A DNA stretch of 9,163 nucleotides from M55B167 sp046482825 (GCA_046482825.1 JAWOEI010000063.1:1-9163); one strand, 5' to 3'; counted from the first letter of the stretch, positions 1-7,784 are shown. The notes: generated by a model from the sequence alone, not told the origin. Numbers and translations: made by a program.

Positions 1-112
1 GGGTATTTTGCTTTTGCTTCTTCTTTTGTCATTCCTGATATTGTGCCATAATCAATTTCTCTGAGCTCATCTGATTCTATTATTTTAATGCCTAATGTCT
101 TATTAATTAGTT
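1..112 (-). pseudogene. Histidine phosphatase (phosphoglycerate mutase-like) internal fragment, runs off left edge
   Basis: Reading the minus strand, codons from about position 113 down to 3 give a peptide ending ...ESDELREIDYGTISGMTKEEAKAKY. The pattern LREIDYG-x3-G-x3-EE-x4-Y(P) is the region of histidine phosphatases of the PhoE/GpmB type that contains the acid/base glutamate. The family removes phosphate through a phosphohistidine on an N-terminal RHG motif. That motif is missing here: upstream of AQLINKTLG the frame runs straight into a RAYT-like sequence instead of the usual N-terminal 50 or so residues. The stretch is clearly more AT-rich than positions 115-230, which also points to a junction near 108-118. 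The C-terminal half lies outside the window. It may be a truncated gene fused by recombination or an assembly chimera. Family assignment is fairly sure; functional status is not. Confidence 0.55.
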
Positions 113-230
113 GCGCCTCACGCCCCTTTTCTATCCACATCGCCCAGCTCTTCTCGATATCCCCGAATATGAACCGGTGCTCAATCACCCGGCTCATAAC
201 GTGATAGGTCGCAGCCTCCTCCAATTTTAT
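113..230 (-). pseudogene. REP-associated tyrosine transposase (RAYT, Y1_Tnp/IS200-like) N-terminal remnant
   Basis: On the minus strand, just after the stop of the LamG/BNR gene, the frame reads IKLEEAATYHVMSRV followed by IEHRFIFGDIEK. This is the typical start of RAYT proteins, single-strand DNA transposases of the Y1 HUH type that act on REP hairpins. The HUH motif (usually in SNHFH) and the catalytic tyrosine are absent, because after about 40 residues the frame continues into a histidine-phosphatase sequence. The normal start is also lost: a TGA at 233-231 closes the frame upstream, leaving only a TTG at 224-222 or an internal ATG at 197-195. The fragment therefore cannot be an active transposase. 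It begins directly against the stop codon at 227-229 of the preceding gene. Family recognition rests on the YHVMSR-x6-F-x-FGD pattern. Confidence 0.55.
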
Positions 231-2224
231 TCAACAGGTTCCGGACGGACAAAATCACCGCTCATCATTATCGGCAGGCAGAAGACATCACCGGACTTAT
301 TGCAGAAATAAAGCAGTGATTTGGAGGGTTTTCGTCCATGACCGTCAGACCAGAATCCGTAGAAATCAGGATGGGCGTTTACGGGTTCCCGCACATAAGT
401 ATGGTTACGTTCGCTGTTGTTTGTCATCCGGTGGACTTCTTCCCATTTTCTGCCAGCATCCCTGGTCAGCCACATAGAAATTTCGCCACCCGGATTATAT
501 GGTTGCGGACCGAGACGAGTCGGCCCGATAATACGCCAGACGGTATCGCTCTCCACATAAATTGAGCCGGTATCATAATTGTTGCCGGACTGAATGCCGG
601 TTTCAAGGGCTTCCCAGTTTTTCCCGTTCCAATGATGCACTATCCACTCACGTGGTCCGTTTTCCGGCCCGGCCTGATATCCCTTGCTGGTGACAACCAG
701 AATAAGAGGATTACCCTGTGAATCAAACTGAATGTCCTTCATATAAACGTTACGTCCTTTGCTTTCATACTCCGCCACCAGGGCAGGGCAATCCGCTTTG
801 GAGAGAGGTATATCCAGCATTCTACCGCCGGCAGTCCGCCAAGTTTTTCCGAAATCATCACTTTCCATGTAGTAAAGATTCGTACGCCAGTTGAGTCCTT
901 TTTTCTTAGGGTGCATATTAAATGCGGTTCCGGTTTTTCTGCCTTGCCAGATATTACTCACCTGATAGTGACCTCGCTCTATATAGGATATTTTTTTTCG
1001 ACTGCTCCATTCCGTTCCGTCAGGATTGCTTGTCATCAGAAACATTCCGCGTCCAGGCTGATACCAGGTATGCATCAGCATAAATCCCCGGCCTGAATAA
1101 TACATCGGCTGCGGATAAGAATAATTGCCCTGCCACATCAGCTGGAATTTGTCGATATCATAAGGTTTAACGCTTCTGCAGATAAACGAGGGCCGTTCCG
1201 TTCCATGACTGCTGGAAAATATCCAGATGTAGCCTTTGTCATCCAGATTGATCACCGGATTGTCATGGGCATCGGTTGTTTTCTTATCCAGCAGCAGGGT
1301 AGGTCTGGCAACTGTCCCACTCTCATGATCATAGAAAGAAACCATATGTAACAGGGTGGAATTGTTTTCATCAGTTCCGCCATAGCAGAAAAATGTCTTA
1401 TCAACCTCTTCGGCATACCAGGCCATAGGACGATGTTTAGCGCAATAAGTGCCCAGCCCTCCACTGTACTTATAAACATATTCATCGCCAGATTTCTCAT
1501 TGTAATACCAGATACCGCGGAAACCGCTGTACTTTTCGTTTATCAGATTTACATTAAACGGATGATATTTGCGCAGCAGAAAATTATTTTCTCCGACTGA
1601 CATGATGCCTTCGTCAGTGCAGCCATCCAGAGACCAATGCGCAAGCATCTCATCTTCGTCAGGCTCATCCTTGAACACAGCCTTAAGCTCCTCTTCACTC
1701 AGAACGCGATTCCAGAGGCAGATATCATCGGCTGCCCCTTCAAGAATCCGTTCATATCCGCCACAGTAAGCGCCGAGAACAAACTTCCGGCTGAAAAAGC
1801 ATTTTTTAAAAGGGGCTTTTTTTTCGTCTTGCAGAATACCGTCACGGTAAATTCTGATAAATTCCCCATCATAGGTTCCGGCATAATGCGTCCAGACATC
1901 GGCGGCGGGAACCGGCACGGAAGCGTAACGGTAGCTGTCTTTCCCGGTCTGAACAAGCATTCTTACTCTGTTCTTATAAAGATAGAGCGAAAAATCCTTA
2001 TCAGGCGGCCCCATTGAAAGGAACATCTGATTTTTTGCAGGATCACAAACTTTAACCCGGAGGGAAACAGTAAACTTCCGGGCATTGAGTTCGATTCCGT
2101 CAGATTCCAATTTGAAAGCAGTACTGCCGTCAAAGTGGATACCAGTGCCGACCGGCACTGCCACTGAAAACAGCGAAACACACAAAACACAGACAAATGC
2201 AACAGTAGAAACCACTTTGTTCAT
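227..2224 (-). CDS. Secreted LamG + BNR_4 beta-propeller protein, possible polysaccharide lyase
   Basis: A 665-residue exported protein. I place the start at the ATG at 2224-2222 because a GGAG lies at 2233-2230, and because MNKVVSTVAFVCVLCVSLF then forms a clean signal peptide with cleavage near SVA/VP; an ATG six codons upstream has no ribosome site. Residues about 25-190 are a LamG/concanavalin A-like lectin domain (FDGSTAFKL, WTHYAGTYDG, DDICLWNRVLSEEEL). Residues about 230-650 match the BNR_4 propeller family: YSGGLGTYCAKH, the AHDNP segment with H320, the SSSHG segment with H340, then Y388 before GRG, and SDDFGKTW and TRDAGRKW Asp-box-like turns. A His pair about 20 residues apart plus a following Tyr is also found in PL24/PL25 ulvan lyases, so lyase activity on a uronate-containing polysaccharide is plausible but inferred. 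It is the last gene in the run and may be co-transcribed with the large protein upstream. The terminal RPEPVE is not a PEP-CTERM signal. Confidence 0.85.
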   Translation of the reverse strand: MNKVVSTVAFVCVLCVSLFSVAVPVGTGIHFDGSTAFKLESDGIELNARKFTVSLRVKVCDPAKNQMFLSMGPPDKDFSLYLYKNRVRMLVQTGKDSYRYASVPVPAADVWTHYAGTYDGEFIRIYRDGILQDEKKAPFKKCFFSRKFVLGAYCGGYERILEGAADDICLWNRVLSEEELKAVFKDEPDEDEMLAHWSLDGCTDEGIMSVGENNFLLRKYHPFNVNLINEKYSGFRGIWYYNEKSGDEYVYKYSGGLGTYCAKHRPMAWYAEEVDKTFFCYGGTDENNSTLLHMVSFYDHESGTVARPTLLLDKKTTDAHDNPVINLDDKGYIWIFSSSHGTERPSFICRSVKPYDIDKFQLMWQGNYSYPQPMYYSGRGFMLMHTWYQPGRGMFLMTSNPDGTEWSSRKKISYIERGHYQVSNIWQGRKTGTAFNMHPKKKGLNWRTNLYYMESDDFGKTWRTAGGRMLDIPLSKADCPALVAEYESKGRNVYMKDIQFDSQGNPLILVVTSKGYQAGPENGPREWIVHHWNGKNWEALETGIQSGNNYDTGSIYVESDTVWRIIGPTRLGPQPYNPGGEISMWLTRDAGRKWEEVHRMTNNSERNHTYVREPVNAHPDFYGFWSDGHGRKPSKSLLYFCNKSGDVFCLPIMMSGDFVRPEPVE

Positions 2225-2229
2225 ATAAG

Positions 2230-2233
2230 CTCC
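2230..2233 (-). promoter_or_regulatory. Ribosome binding site deciding the start of the LamG/BNR_4 gene
   Basis: GGAG on the minus strand, five bases before the ATG at 2224. The alternative ATG at 2242 is preceded by AAAACTGA with no purine-rich site, so the downstream start is preferred. Confidence 0.65.
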
Positions 2234-2256
2234 ATAATTCATTCAGTTTTATCATT

Positions 2257-2319
2257 GTAGCCGAGGCTACCTGCGGCTGAACCGAATCTACTTCGACATA
2301 GTTCCGGCCATGGCGTAGC
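2257..2319 (-). repeat. REP-like inverted-repeat element in the intergenic region
   Basis: Between the two secreted-protein genes there is a perfect 6-bp stem palindrome GTAGCC-GA-GGCTAC (2257-2270). About 37 bases further is GCCATGGC (2307-2314) followed by GTAGC (2315-2319), which can pair with GCTAC at 2266-2270, enclosing the segment. CTA/TAG arms also occur at 2288-2301. The 147-base spacer 2225-2371 otherwise shows no gene and no stem followed by a T-run. GTAG-headed hairpins are typical of REP sequences mobilised by RAYT transposases, and a RAYT remnant lies 2 kb away, so a REP-like identity is a reasonable inference. Alternatives are an mRNA processing hairpin or a weak terminator between the two genes. 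Confidence 0.4.
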
Positions 2320-2371
2320 AATCCAATATTACGGAATCGCCCACCAATACCGCATTTTTTGCAATTATCAC

Positions 2372-5300
2372 TCAGAACAACTGTATAAGCGTTCCGGGAG
2401 AAGCATAGCTGATATACGCCTCCTTAGCGGACTCATCAACCTTAAAGCTCCATCCCCATGGAAGGCCACTGACACTCACAGCTGAAAGATCACCGTTTAT
2501 GGAACCTGTCCAGATAAGAACCGTCAACGTGTCGGCACAACGTTCGGCCCATACACTCTCATCCAGAGCGGAAACATCAACAGCGGCTTCAGCGCCCACG
2601 TTGAGATCTCCATTCAGAGTAATCATATCATTGGCGATCAGACTGACATCCAGATCCAGAACTCCATTCAGATTCAGATCCGTCAATTCATTCTCCCGCC
2701 CCAATATCAAATTTTCGCAAGAGAAAACATCAGATCCAGGCGCAAGTCTGCCGTTAACAATTACCTCCGCACCGGATTTAGGCACAATAGTGCCAGTGCC
2801 CCCGAGCACGGCTCCGGGCTGAACTGTAAATGTGCCTCCAGCGGTGTTGGTTCCATTGATCAACAGCGAACCTTCGTAGATGCTGGTTGCCTGCTCATAG
2901 GTATTGGAACCGGACATCTTAGTGATTCCCTCGCCGTATTTATCCAGAGCTGTCGCAATCCCGCTGATATTACACGCCAATATCTGATGGTTTGTAATCA
3001 GCAACTCGACGGCACTGTCAGCTGAAAACGCAACAGGACCGAAGTCCGCGCCATCTGCCAGAACCAGGTTTCCGGCTCCTGTTTTATGGAAAGCACCTCC
3101 ACCATCAGTAGAAGAAGTCGAAACAGCCCCTCGCCAGAGCACCATTTCTGATGTAGAATCGCACGCAACCTGAACAAGCAGAGTCCTGTTTGTGACATCC
3201 ACAGGATTCATCCAGCTAAGCTCATCAGTTGCATAATCATCCTGCAATCTAAGCCGTGCTGGTTCAAAACCGTCCACTCCCATAATCAGCTGACGGCCGT
3301 CGCCCCCGAGGTTTACAGTCAGAGGTCCGCCATAAGCGGAAAACCCACCGCCATGCGCATTGTCATTATTGGAAGCATATCCGGGAGCAACGTCATTGAC
3401 TTCACCCCATCGCACCTGACCTGACTTACTGCCCGGAGCGCGGTCAAAAATTCCCGCCATCTCCAGAATACCGCCGCCAGTAGTAACATTGCCGCGATCA
3501 CAGAGATTGATATTGATATCTACAGGCAGGCTTTTCTCCCCTGATAAACGCAACATACCATGCACTGCCAGATCGCCTTCGAAACCGCTGTTATCGCCGC
3601 TCAGTTTTACTACACTGCGTACTCCGCTACCTGTCCAGTGGTTCATCACCAGAACACCTTTTCCACTTATATCACCGGCTACATCAAAAAGAACCCGCCC
3701 GGCCTGCCAGCTGTCATCTCCGATAAAAGTCAATTCGCCGCCGCACACACGGATATTACGGTTGGAATGAAGGCTGATGGTAAGATTCTCATCCACCGGG
3801 GCACGCAAGACAGCCATACCGGAAGTCATGATGTTGTTGGTCGGCTGAGCTGGCACAGCGCCCAACGAGCGGTCATCCGCGATGGACAACAGGGTATCGA
3901 TAATTCGCGTACCGCCGGAATAGGTATTAGTTGTCTGAGTCAGCTCCACAGCTGGACCTTCGGCAATGGACATAACATCAGGATTCCATTCACGACCATA
4001 GGCAAAAAGAGCAATGGGTGTTGCGCCATTGTCAGTGATAAGGGAATCGACAACCAATCCAGACGAAACATCACTGAGATTACGTCGTGCAACACAATTG
4101 TGGAAATCATAGAGCATCAGATCCACACCGTTTCCGCTGGTAAGCGCACCACCGGTGATTCGTGTTTTTTCCGTTGCTCCATCGCGTGCCACTACGGAGC
4201 CGCTCCCGACCACAGTGACGCCTGATTCCTGCAAGTTCAATGTCTGCGCATCCTCAATGCGCAAACTGTTGATCTCCAGACTGGCGGCGGTTTCGCTGGA
4301 AAACATCCAGAAATTGCTTGTCGCGCCAAAACCGTCATCATAGGCATCCAGAGCTACAATCTTTCCGTTTTGATCAAGCGTACTGAGAACACTGGTAATA
4401 CCAATGAAAACACCGGGCACAACTGGATTACCGGCTCCGAAAGCAATCTCCGAAGTATCGTCCGCAACCACCACACTCAGATTTGTAACCGTTGTTATGC
4501 GGAGAGCGCCTCCGGGCTGGCGTCGGGCTGTATTAAAAACAAGTGCGGCCGCATTCTGTGAGTTATTACCCATGGTTTCATAGAGACTGCGGCCGAAAGC
4601 GGCATCCAACAGGCTGTAATGCTGCTGATAAACGGTGCCGTCGGTGCCGCAGGGAAGATATATCCTGCCGCCGCCATACTCTCCGCCCATAGTAAGAGTT
4701 GCATCCGGATTGATCAAATCCCACTTGTCCGGAGTATTATTGCCGGGCGTACCACTACCATTCTGGAACTCGGCATCATCACCGCTCACACGAACCTTAG
4801 AGAGATTGGGTGCGCCATCGCTGCTGGTGGACTGAAGAAACCAGCCTTTATGAACAACATATTCACCATCAAAAAAGGGCTGACTATACATCACCAAACG
4901 CTGGTAGCCACTCAGCACAAGCGGTCCGGAAACATTTTCTGTCAATACAGCAGAAGCCGAACCACCGCTTCCACCGCCACCGCTGAAACTGGCCGTCACA
5001 ACATCGTAGGGTGCATAGCCCTGACCACGACAAGTTACAACCAGGCCAGTAACCATACCAGTGACATGATCGATAAAAGCCACAGCAGTGGCATTGCTAC
5101 CGCTGCCGCCGGAGATTATTACACGTGGCGGAGCCAGATATCCGCTTCCACCATTAACTAGTGTCAGTGTTGAAATACCATGCCCCTCAGGATTTTTCAA
5201 TTCACCGGGTATCCGTGAACCGGCTACCCCCGAATGCCGGATTTCCAATCCACCTTCATATATTGTGGTTTCGCTTATATCGCTGAACAAAGCGGTGTTT

Positions 5301-6442
5301 TCATAACTCTGCACTAGATCCAAAACACCGCCATCAGCATTCAGACGTGATAATCCACCGCTATGACCATGTTTTATTTCATGAGTTTTCAATGTGCCAC
5401 CCCGATTCAGATTAACTACAGCTGTGCCGTTTTCTGATTCATGGGTGGGTGAACGCAGATAAACGGTTGATGTGTTTTCTACAAGCGCATCGTCATCAAC
5501 AGTCAGTTCAGCGTAAGTATTTGCCATTGGAGAAGATATTTCCGAGAGCAGTTTCAACTGCATATCAAAGAACGAGCTACCTCCGTCAGCGTAGTATATC
5601 CCTTCGGTCCCGTCATAACCGCCACAGATATCGAAATGATTGTTTGCAGCAGCACCATTTGTATTAACCAAAAACTCCCCGCCACGCTGATAAAACAAAC
5701 CTGTCGAACCACTCTTGACACACAGACGATAACGCGTATCAGTCCCGCCGTAGGGAAGATCCAGAGTTCCGCCGGAAAGCTCATAATATCCATATCCCAA
5801 GTACCCCGGAAGAAAACGTCCCACTGAAAAAACGAGCCCTCCCTCCTGAAGGAAAGATCCTACAGTTCCGGCTTCTTTCCCCAGCGTAATGCCATAGTCA
5901 GTATCCGTCGCGCTTAACATCATTTTTGCATTGTCTTTTACCTTCACAACTCCATTGGCATTGACTGCATTCCCCACATAAAGAGCATGCTCATTAGTTG
6001 CGGAAAAAACAGCATTCCCGGAAAGTGTCAGCCGGGCTACCGCACCCGCGGACTCTCCCAGACTCAGTACATTCTTAACCGATGAATTCCATGAACCTCG
6101 AAGTTCAACCCATCCGTCAACAAGACTTACACTATCCAGAGACAGCGCACCGTCAAAAACACGCACCGCTGTATCATCAGGATTATCAATCTTCAACTCC
6201 GCTACAGGAGAAATGCCATCGTCAGCGTTAACAACCGCACCGGATATGAAAGTGTTGGCGAAAATCGCCGTATCCGCCGCTCCCGGCTCTCCCTTCGGAT
6301 TCCAGTTGGAAGATTCACTCCAGTTCCCGTCATCTGAGGCAATCCACGAATAGTCCGCCGCAAGGGTGCTCTGAACAATCACTAGCACACAAGCATACAG
6401 CAACAGATAGGATGCCTTCTTTAATGATTCTACACATTTCAT
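2372..6442 (-). CDS. Large secreted autotransporter-associated beta-strand repeat (PATR) protein
   Basis: A 1356-residue exported protein of probable beta-helix fold. I choose the ATG at 6442-6440: AAGGAG lies at 6454-6449 and the resulting N-terminus has a charged segment, the hydrophobic run ASYLLLYACVLVIV and cleavage near STLA/ADYSW. The mature start WIASDDGNWSESSNWNP (about 33-49) is the usual opening of these proteins. PATR-like units appear near 835-849 (TQTTNTYSGGTRIID) and 1170-1237 (KMSGSNTYEQATSIYEGSLL through NGRLAPGS). Residues about 424-500 hold two glycine-rich GSGY-type units. The C-terminus (LPWGWSFKVDES...TLIQLF) has neither a 12-strand autotransporter barrel nor a PEP-CTERM anchor, so the export and anchoring route is unknown. 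Such proteins are abundant in Verrucomicrobia, Lentisphaerota and Kiritimatiellota, with functions in adhesion or glycan binding only presumed. An AraC-type operator upstream suggests control by the neighbouring regulator. Confidence 0.85.
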   Translation of the reverse strand: MKCVESLKKASYLLLYACVLVIVQSTLAADYSWIASDDGNWSESSNWNPKGEPGAADTAIFANTFISGAVVNADDGISPVAELKIDNPDDTAVRVFDGALSLDSVSLVDGWVELRGSWNSSVKNVLSLGESAGAVARLTLSGNAVFSATNEHALYVGNAVNANGVVKVKDNAKMMLSATDTDYGITLGKEAGTVGSFLQEGGLVFSVGRFLPGYLGYGYYELSGGTLDLPYGGTDTRYRLCVKSGSTGLFYQRGGEFLVNTNGAAANNHFDICGGYDGTEGIYYADGGSSFFDMQLKLLSEISSPMANTYAELTVDDDALVENTSTVYLRSPTHESENGTAVVNLNRGGTLKTHEIKHGHSGGLSRLNADGGVLDLVQSYENTALFSDISETTIYEGGLEIRHSGVAGSRIPGELKNPEGHGISTLTLVNGGSGYLAPPRVIISGGSGSNATAVAFIDHVTGMVTGLVVTCRGQGYAPYDVVTASFSGGGGSGGSASAVLTENVSGPLVLSGYQRLVMYSQPFFDGEYVVHKGWFLQSTSSDGAPNLSKVRVSGDDAEFQNGSGTPGNNTPDKWDLINPDATLTMGGEYGGGRIYLPCGTDGTVYQQHYSLLDAAFGRSLYETMGNNSQNAAALVFNTARRQPGGALRITTVTNLSVVVADDTSEIAFGAGNPVVPGVFIGITSVLSTLDQNGKIVALDAYDDGFGATSNFWMFSSETAASLEINSLRIEDAQTLNLQESGVTVVGSGSVVARDGATEKTRITGGALTSGNGVDLMLYDFHNCVARRNLSDVSSGLVVDSLITDNGATPIALFAYGREWNPDVMSIAEGPAVELTQTTNTYSGGTRIIDTLLSIADDRSLGAVPAQPTNNIMTSGMAVLRAPVDENLTISLHSNRNIRVCGGELTFIGDDSWQAGRVLFDVAGDISGKGVLVMNHWTGSGVRSVVKLSGDNSGFEGDLAVHGMLRLSGEKSLPVDININLCDRGNVTTGGGILEMAGIFDRAPGSKSGQVRWGEVNDVAPGYASNNDNAHGGGFSAYGGPLTVNLGGDGRQLIMGVDGFEPARLRLQDDYATDELSWMNPVDVTNRTLLVQVACDSTSEMVLWRGAVSTSSTDGGGAFHKTGAGNLVLADGADFGPVAFSADSAVELLITNHQILACNISGIATALDKYGEGITKMSGSNTYEQATSIYEGSLLINGTNTAGGTFTVQPGAVLGGTGTIVPKSGAEVIVNGRLAPGSDVFSCENLILGRENELTDLNLNGVLDLDVSLIANDMITLNGDLNVGAEAAVDVSALDESVWAERCADTLTVLIWTGSINGDLSAVSVSGLPWGWSFKVDESAKEAYISYASPGTLIQLF

Positions 6443-6448
6443 TACCTT

Positions 6449-6454
6449 CTCCTT
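6449..6454 (-). promoter_or_regulatory. Ribosome binding site deciding the start of the PATR gene
   Basis: AAGGAG on the minus strand, six bases before the ATG at 6442. It rules against the longer reading from 6475, which would place charged residues and this site inside the coding region. Confidence 0.7.
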
Positions 6455-6478
6455 CAGTACTACATTACAAAACAACAG

Positions 6479-6507
6479 AATATACCTATGTCGTATGATA
6501 TGATCGT
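6479..6507 (-). promoter_or_regulatory. Candidate promoter of the PATR gene
   Basis: A TATATT hexamer at 6484-6479 (minus strand) resembles a -10 box and sits about 37 bases from the start codon. With a 17-base spacer the -35 position (6507-6502) reads ACGATC, a poor match to TTGACA, which would fit an activator-dependent promoter. The proposal is by eye only. Confidence 0.3.
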
Positions 6508-6511
6508 ATCA
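6496..6511. promoter_or_regulatory. 16-bp near-palindrome in the PATR promoter region
   Basis: TGATATGATCGTATCA is symmetric at 14 of 16 positions around a central GATC. It overlaps the proposed -35 position, so it could be a repressor site. It could also be chance in an AT-rich spacer. Confidence 0.3.
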
Positions 6512-6534
6512 CAGTGGATTTACATGCATCCATG

Positions 6535-6567
6535 CCATTTTGCGCATTTTTATTACCATTTTGCGCA
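6535..6567. promoter_or_regulatory. Direct-repeat operator of AraC/XylR geometry
   Basis: CCATTTTGCGCA occurs twice, at 6535-6546 and 6556-6567, identical over 12 bases and separated by 9 bases, so the repeats start exactly 21 bp apart. Two direct half-sites on the same DNA face at two helical turns are the arrangement bound by dimeric AraC-family proteins such as AraC at I1/I2. The gene ending 40 bases away encodes such a regulator, and the sites lie about 93-125 bases upstream of the PATR start codon. The repeats are seen directly; binding by this regulator is inferred. Confidence 0.6.
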
Positions 6568-6606
6568 CGCGGCTTCTGCAACACTGCACCGAAGGAATAA
6601 CAGCAA

Positions 6607-7749
6607 TCAATGCCGTTTCCTGAATGCTGCGGGAGTTGCGCCCTTAACCGACTTAAAAAACCTGATGAAATGAGATGTTTCCTCAAACCCGCATTGCTCC
6701 GCAACCTCATCTATGGACATAACCGTCTGAGATAAAACCCGCGCAATGTGATCTCCCCGTATTTCTCTATAAATGCCTTTTATAGTTTTCGCCAAATAAT
6801 ATCGAAAGCGGGTTTCCAAGGCACGTCGCGAAACACCGCTGACACGTACAATTTCATCTACATTAAGAGACCGGAAAGAATTATTCTGAATAAAACGGAG
6901 AGCGGCAACAACGGAAGGGTCATCAACAGCAACGATATCGGAAGACTGACGGACAACCAGATTACCCACCATGCTGTTGATCTTCATGCGGTCAGATCGT
7001 TCTCCCCGCATCATCAAATCCAGCACAGATGCAGCCCTGTAGCCAGCTTCATGAAATTTCAATTCAATGCTGGATAAAGGAGGATCACTCAGACCGCAGA
7101 CAATAGGATCGTTGTCAACCCCCACAACCGCACAGTCCTCGGGCACACGCAACCCCACCTCACGGCAGAACTGAACAAACAGCAAACCTGTATCATCATT
7201 GGCAGCCATAACTGCCACCGGTCTGGGAAGCTGCAGCAGCCATTTTTTGATTCTCGCGGTTTCTCTGGAATTAAACCCGCTCCTGTATTGCAAGCAGAGG
7301 AATTCAAATTCCTGTAACGCAAAGCGAGACTCATTCAGGCATTTCTTGAAATGATATTTCCGCTTTACCGACCAGTCACAGCCTCTGACACCGCAGAACG
7401 CAAAATTCTTAAAACCGCGTCGAATAAAATGATCCACCACAGTGCGGCTTATTGTCATATCATCCGTACCGACAAACAGCATATCATCATTGCCCATTGT
7501 CGTGTAACGCAGAACAATCATGGGGGTTCCGGGAGATACGGCATGTTTAATCAATGCGACATCTCTGGCAATAATACCGTCAAAATGCTTTTTTTTCAGT
7601 GGTCTTTTTAGAGCTGCCAGATCTTGAGTCGCCCAATGAAAATGCCAAGGGCCGAAATGATGCGCATATTCGGCAATACCTCTGATATACTCTCTTCCTG
7701 ACTGACGGGAAGATTCAATCAGAACAAGAACGTGTGGATTGTCAGACAT
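6607..7749 (-). CDS. XylR-like transcriptional regulator (periplasmic-binding-like domain + AraC HTH)
   Basis: A 380-residue cytoplasmic regulator, similar in length to E. coli XylR. The N-terminal opening HVLVLIESSRQSGREYIRGI (residues 6-25) and GPWHFHW (33-39) are characteristic of XylR-type proteins; residues about 5-270 form a LacI/periplasmic-binding-like sensor domain with AANDDTG (182-188) and VGVDNDPIVCGLSDPPLSSI (209-228). Residues about 278-380 are an AraC/XylS DNA-binding domain with two helix-turn-helix units (about 295-316, and 343-366 containing SIDEVAEQCGFEETSHFIRFFK), ending in GATPAAFRKRH. The family binds a sugar and usually activates genes for its use. No clear Shine-Dalgarno site precedes the ATG. 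The lactonase stop codon lies 36 bases upstream, so the two may share a transcript. The 12-bp direct repeats just downstream are its likely operator. The ligand cannot be assigned. Confidence 0.88.
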   Translation of the reverse strand: MSDNPHVLVLIESSRQSGREYIRGIAEYAHHFGPWHFHWATQDLAALKRPLKKKHFDGIIARDVALIKHAVSPGTPMIVLRYTTMGNDDMLFVGTDDMTISRTVVDHFIRRGFKNFAFCGVRGCDWSVKRKYHFKKCLNESRFALQEFEFLCLQYRSGFNSRETARIKKWLLQLPRPVAVMAANDDTGLLFVQFCREVGLRVPEDCAVVGVDNDPIVCGLSDPPLSSIELKFHEAGYRAASVLDLMMRGERSDRMKINSMVGNLVVRQSSDIVAVDDPSVVAALRFIQNNSFRSLNVDEIVRVSGVSRRALETRFRYYLAKTIKGIYREIRGDHIARVLSQTVMSIDEVAEQCGFEETSHFIRFFKSVKGATPAAFRKRH

Positions 7750-7784
7750 AAATAATTCTGTTGTTTTTACGTAGCGGCTTTGCT

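Noticed and set aside
227..250. C-terminal RPEPVE as a PEP-CTERM sorting signal
   Set aside because: A PEP-CTERM signal needs a following membrane segment and basic tail, but the protein stops right after this motif.
2130..2321. A minus-strand frame reading HGRNYVEVDSVQPQVASATM
   Set aside because: It overlaps the start of the LamG/BNR_4 gene and covers the inverted-repeat spacer; I treat it as translation of a REP-like element and not as a protein.
2346..2370. Third copy of the direct-repeat operator upstream of the LamG/BNR_4 gene (CGCATTTTTTGCAA)
   Set aside because: It shares only an A/T run next to GC with CCATTTTGCGCA, and the alignment needs gaps, so it is not a credible half-site.
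3560..4225. A 221-codon plus-strand open frame
   Set aside because: It lies antisense within the PATR gene and its translation resembles no domain I recognise; the repetitive composition of the real gene keeps the opposite strand open.
4619..5161. A 180-codon plus-strand open frame
   Set aside because: It is antisense to the glycine-rich part of the PATR gene, has no recognisable domain and is explained as a shadow.
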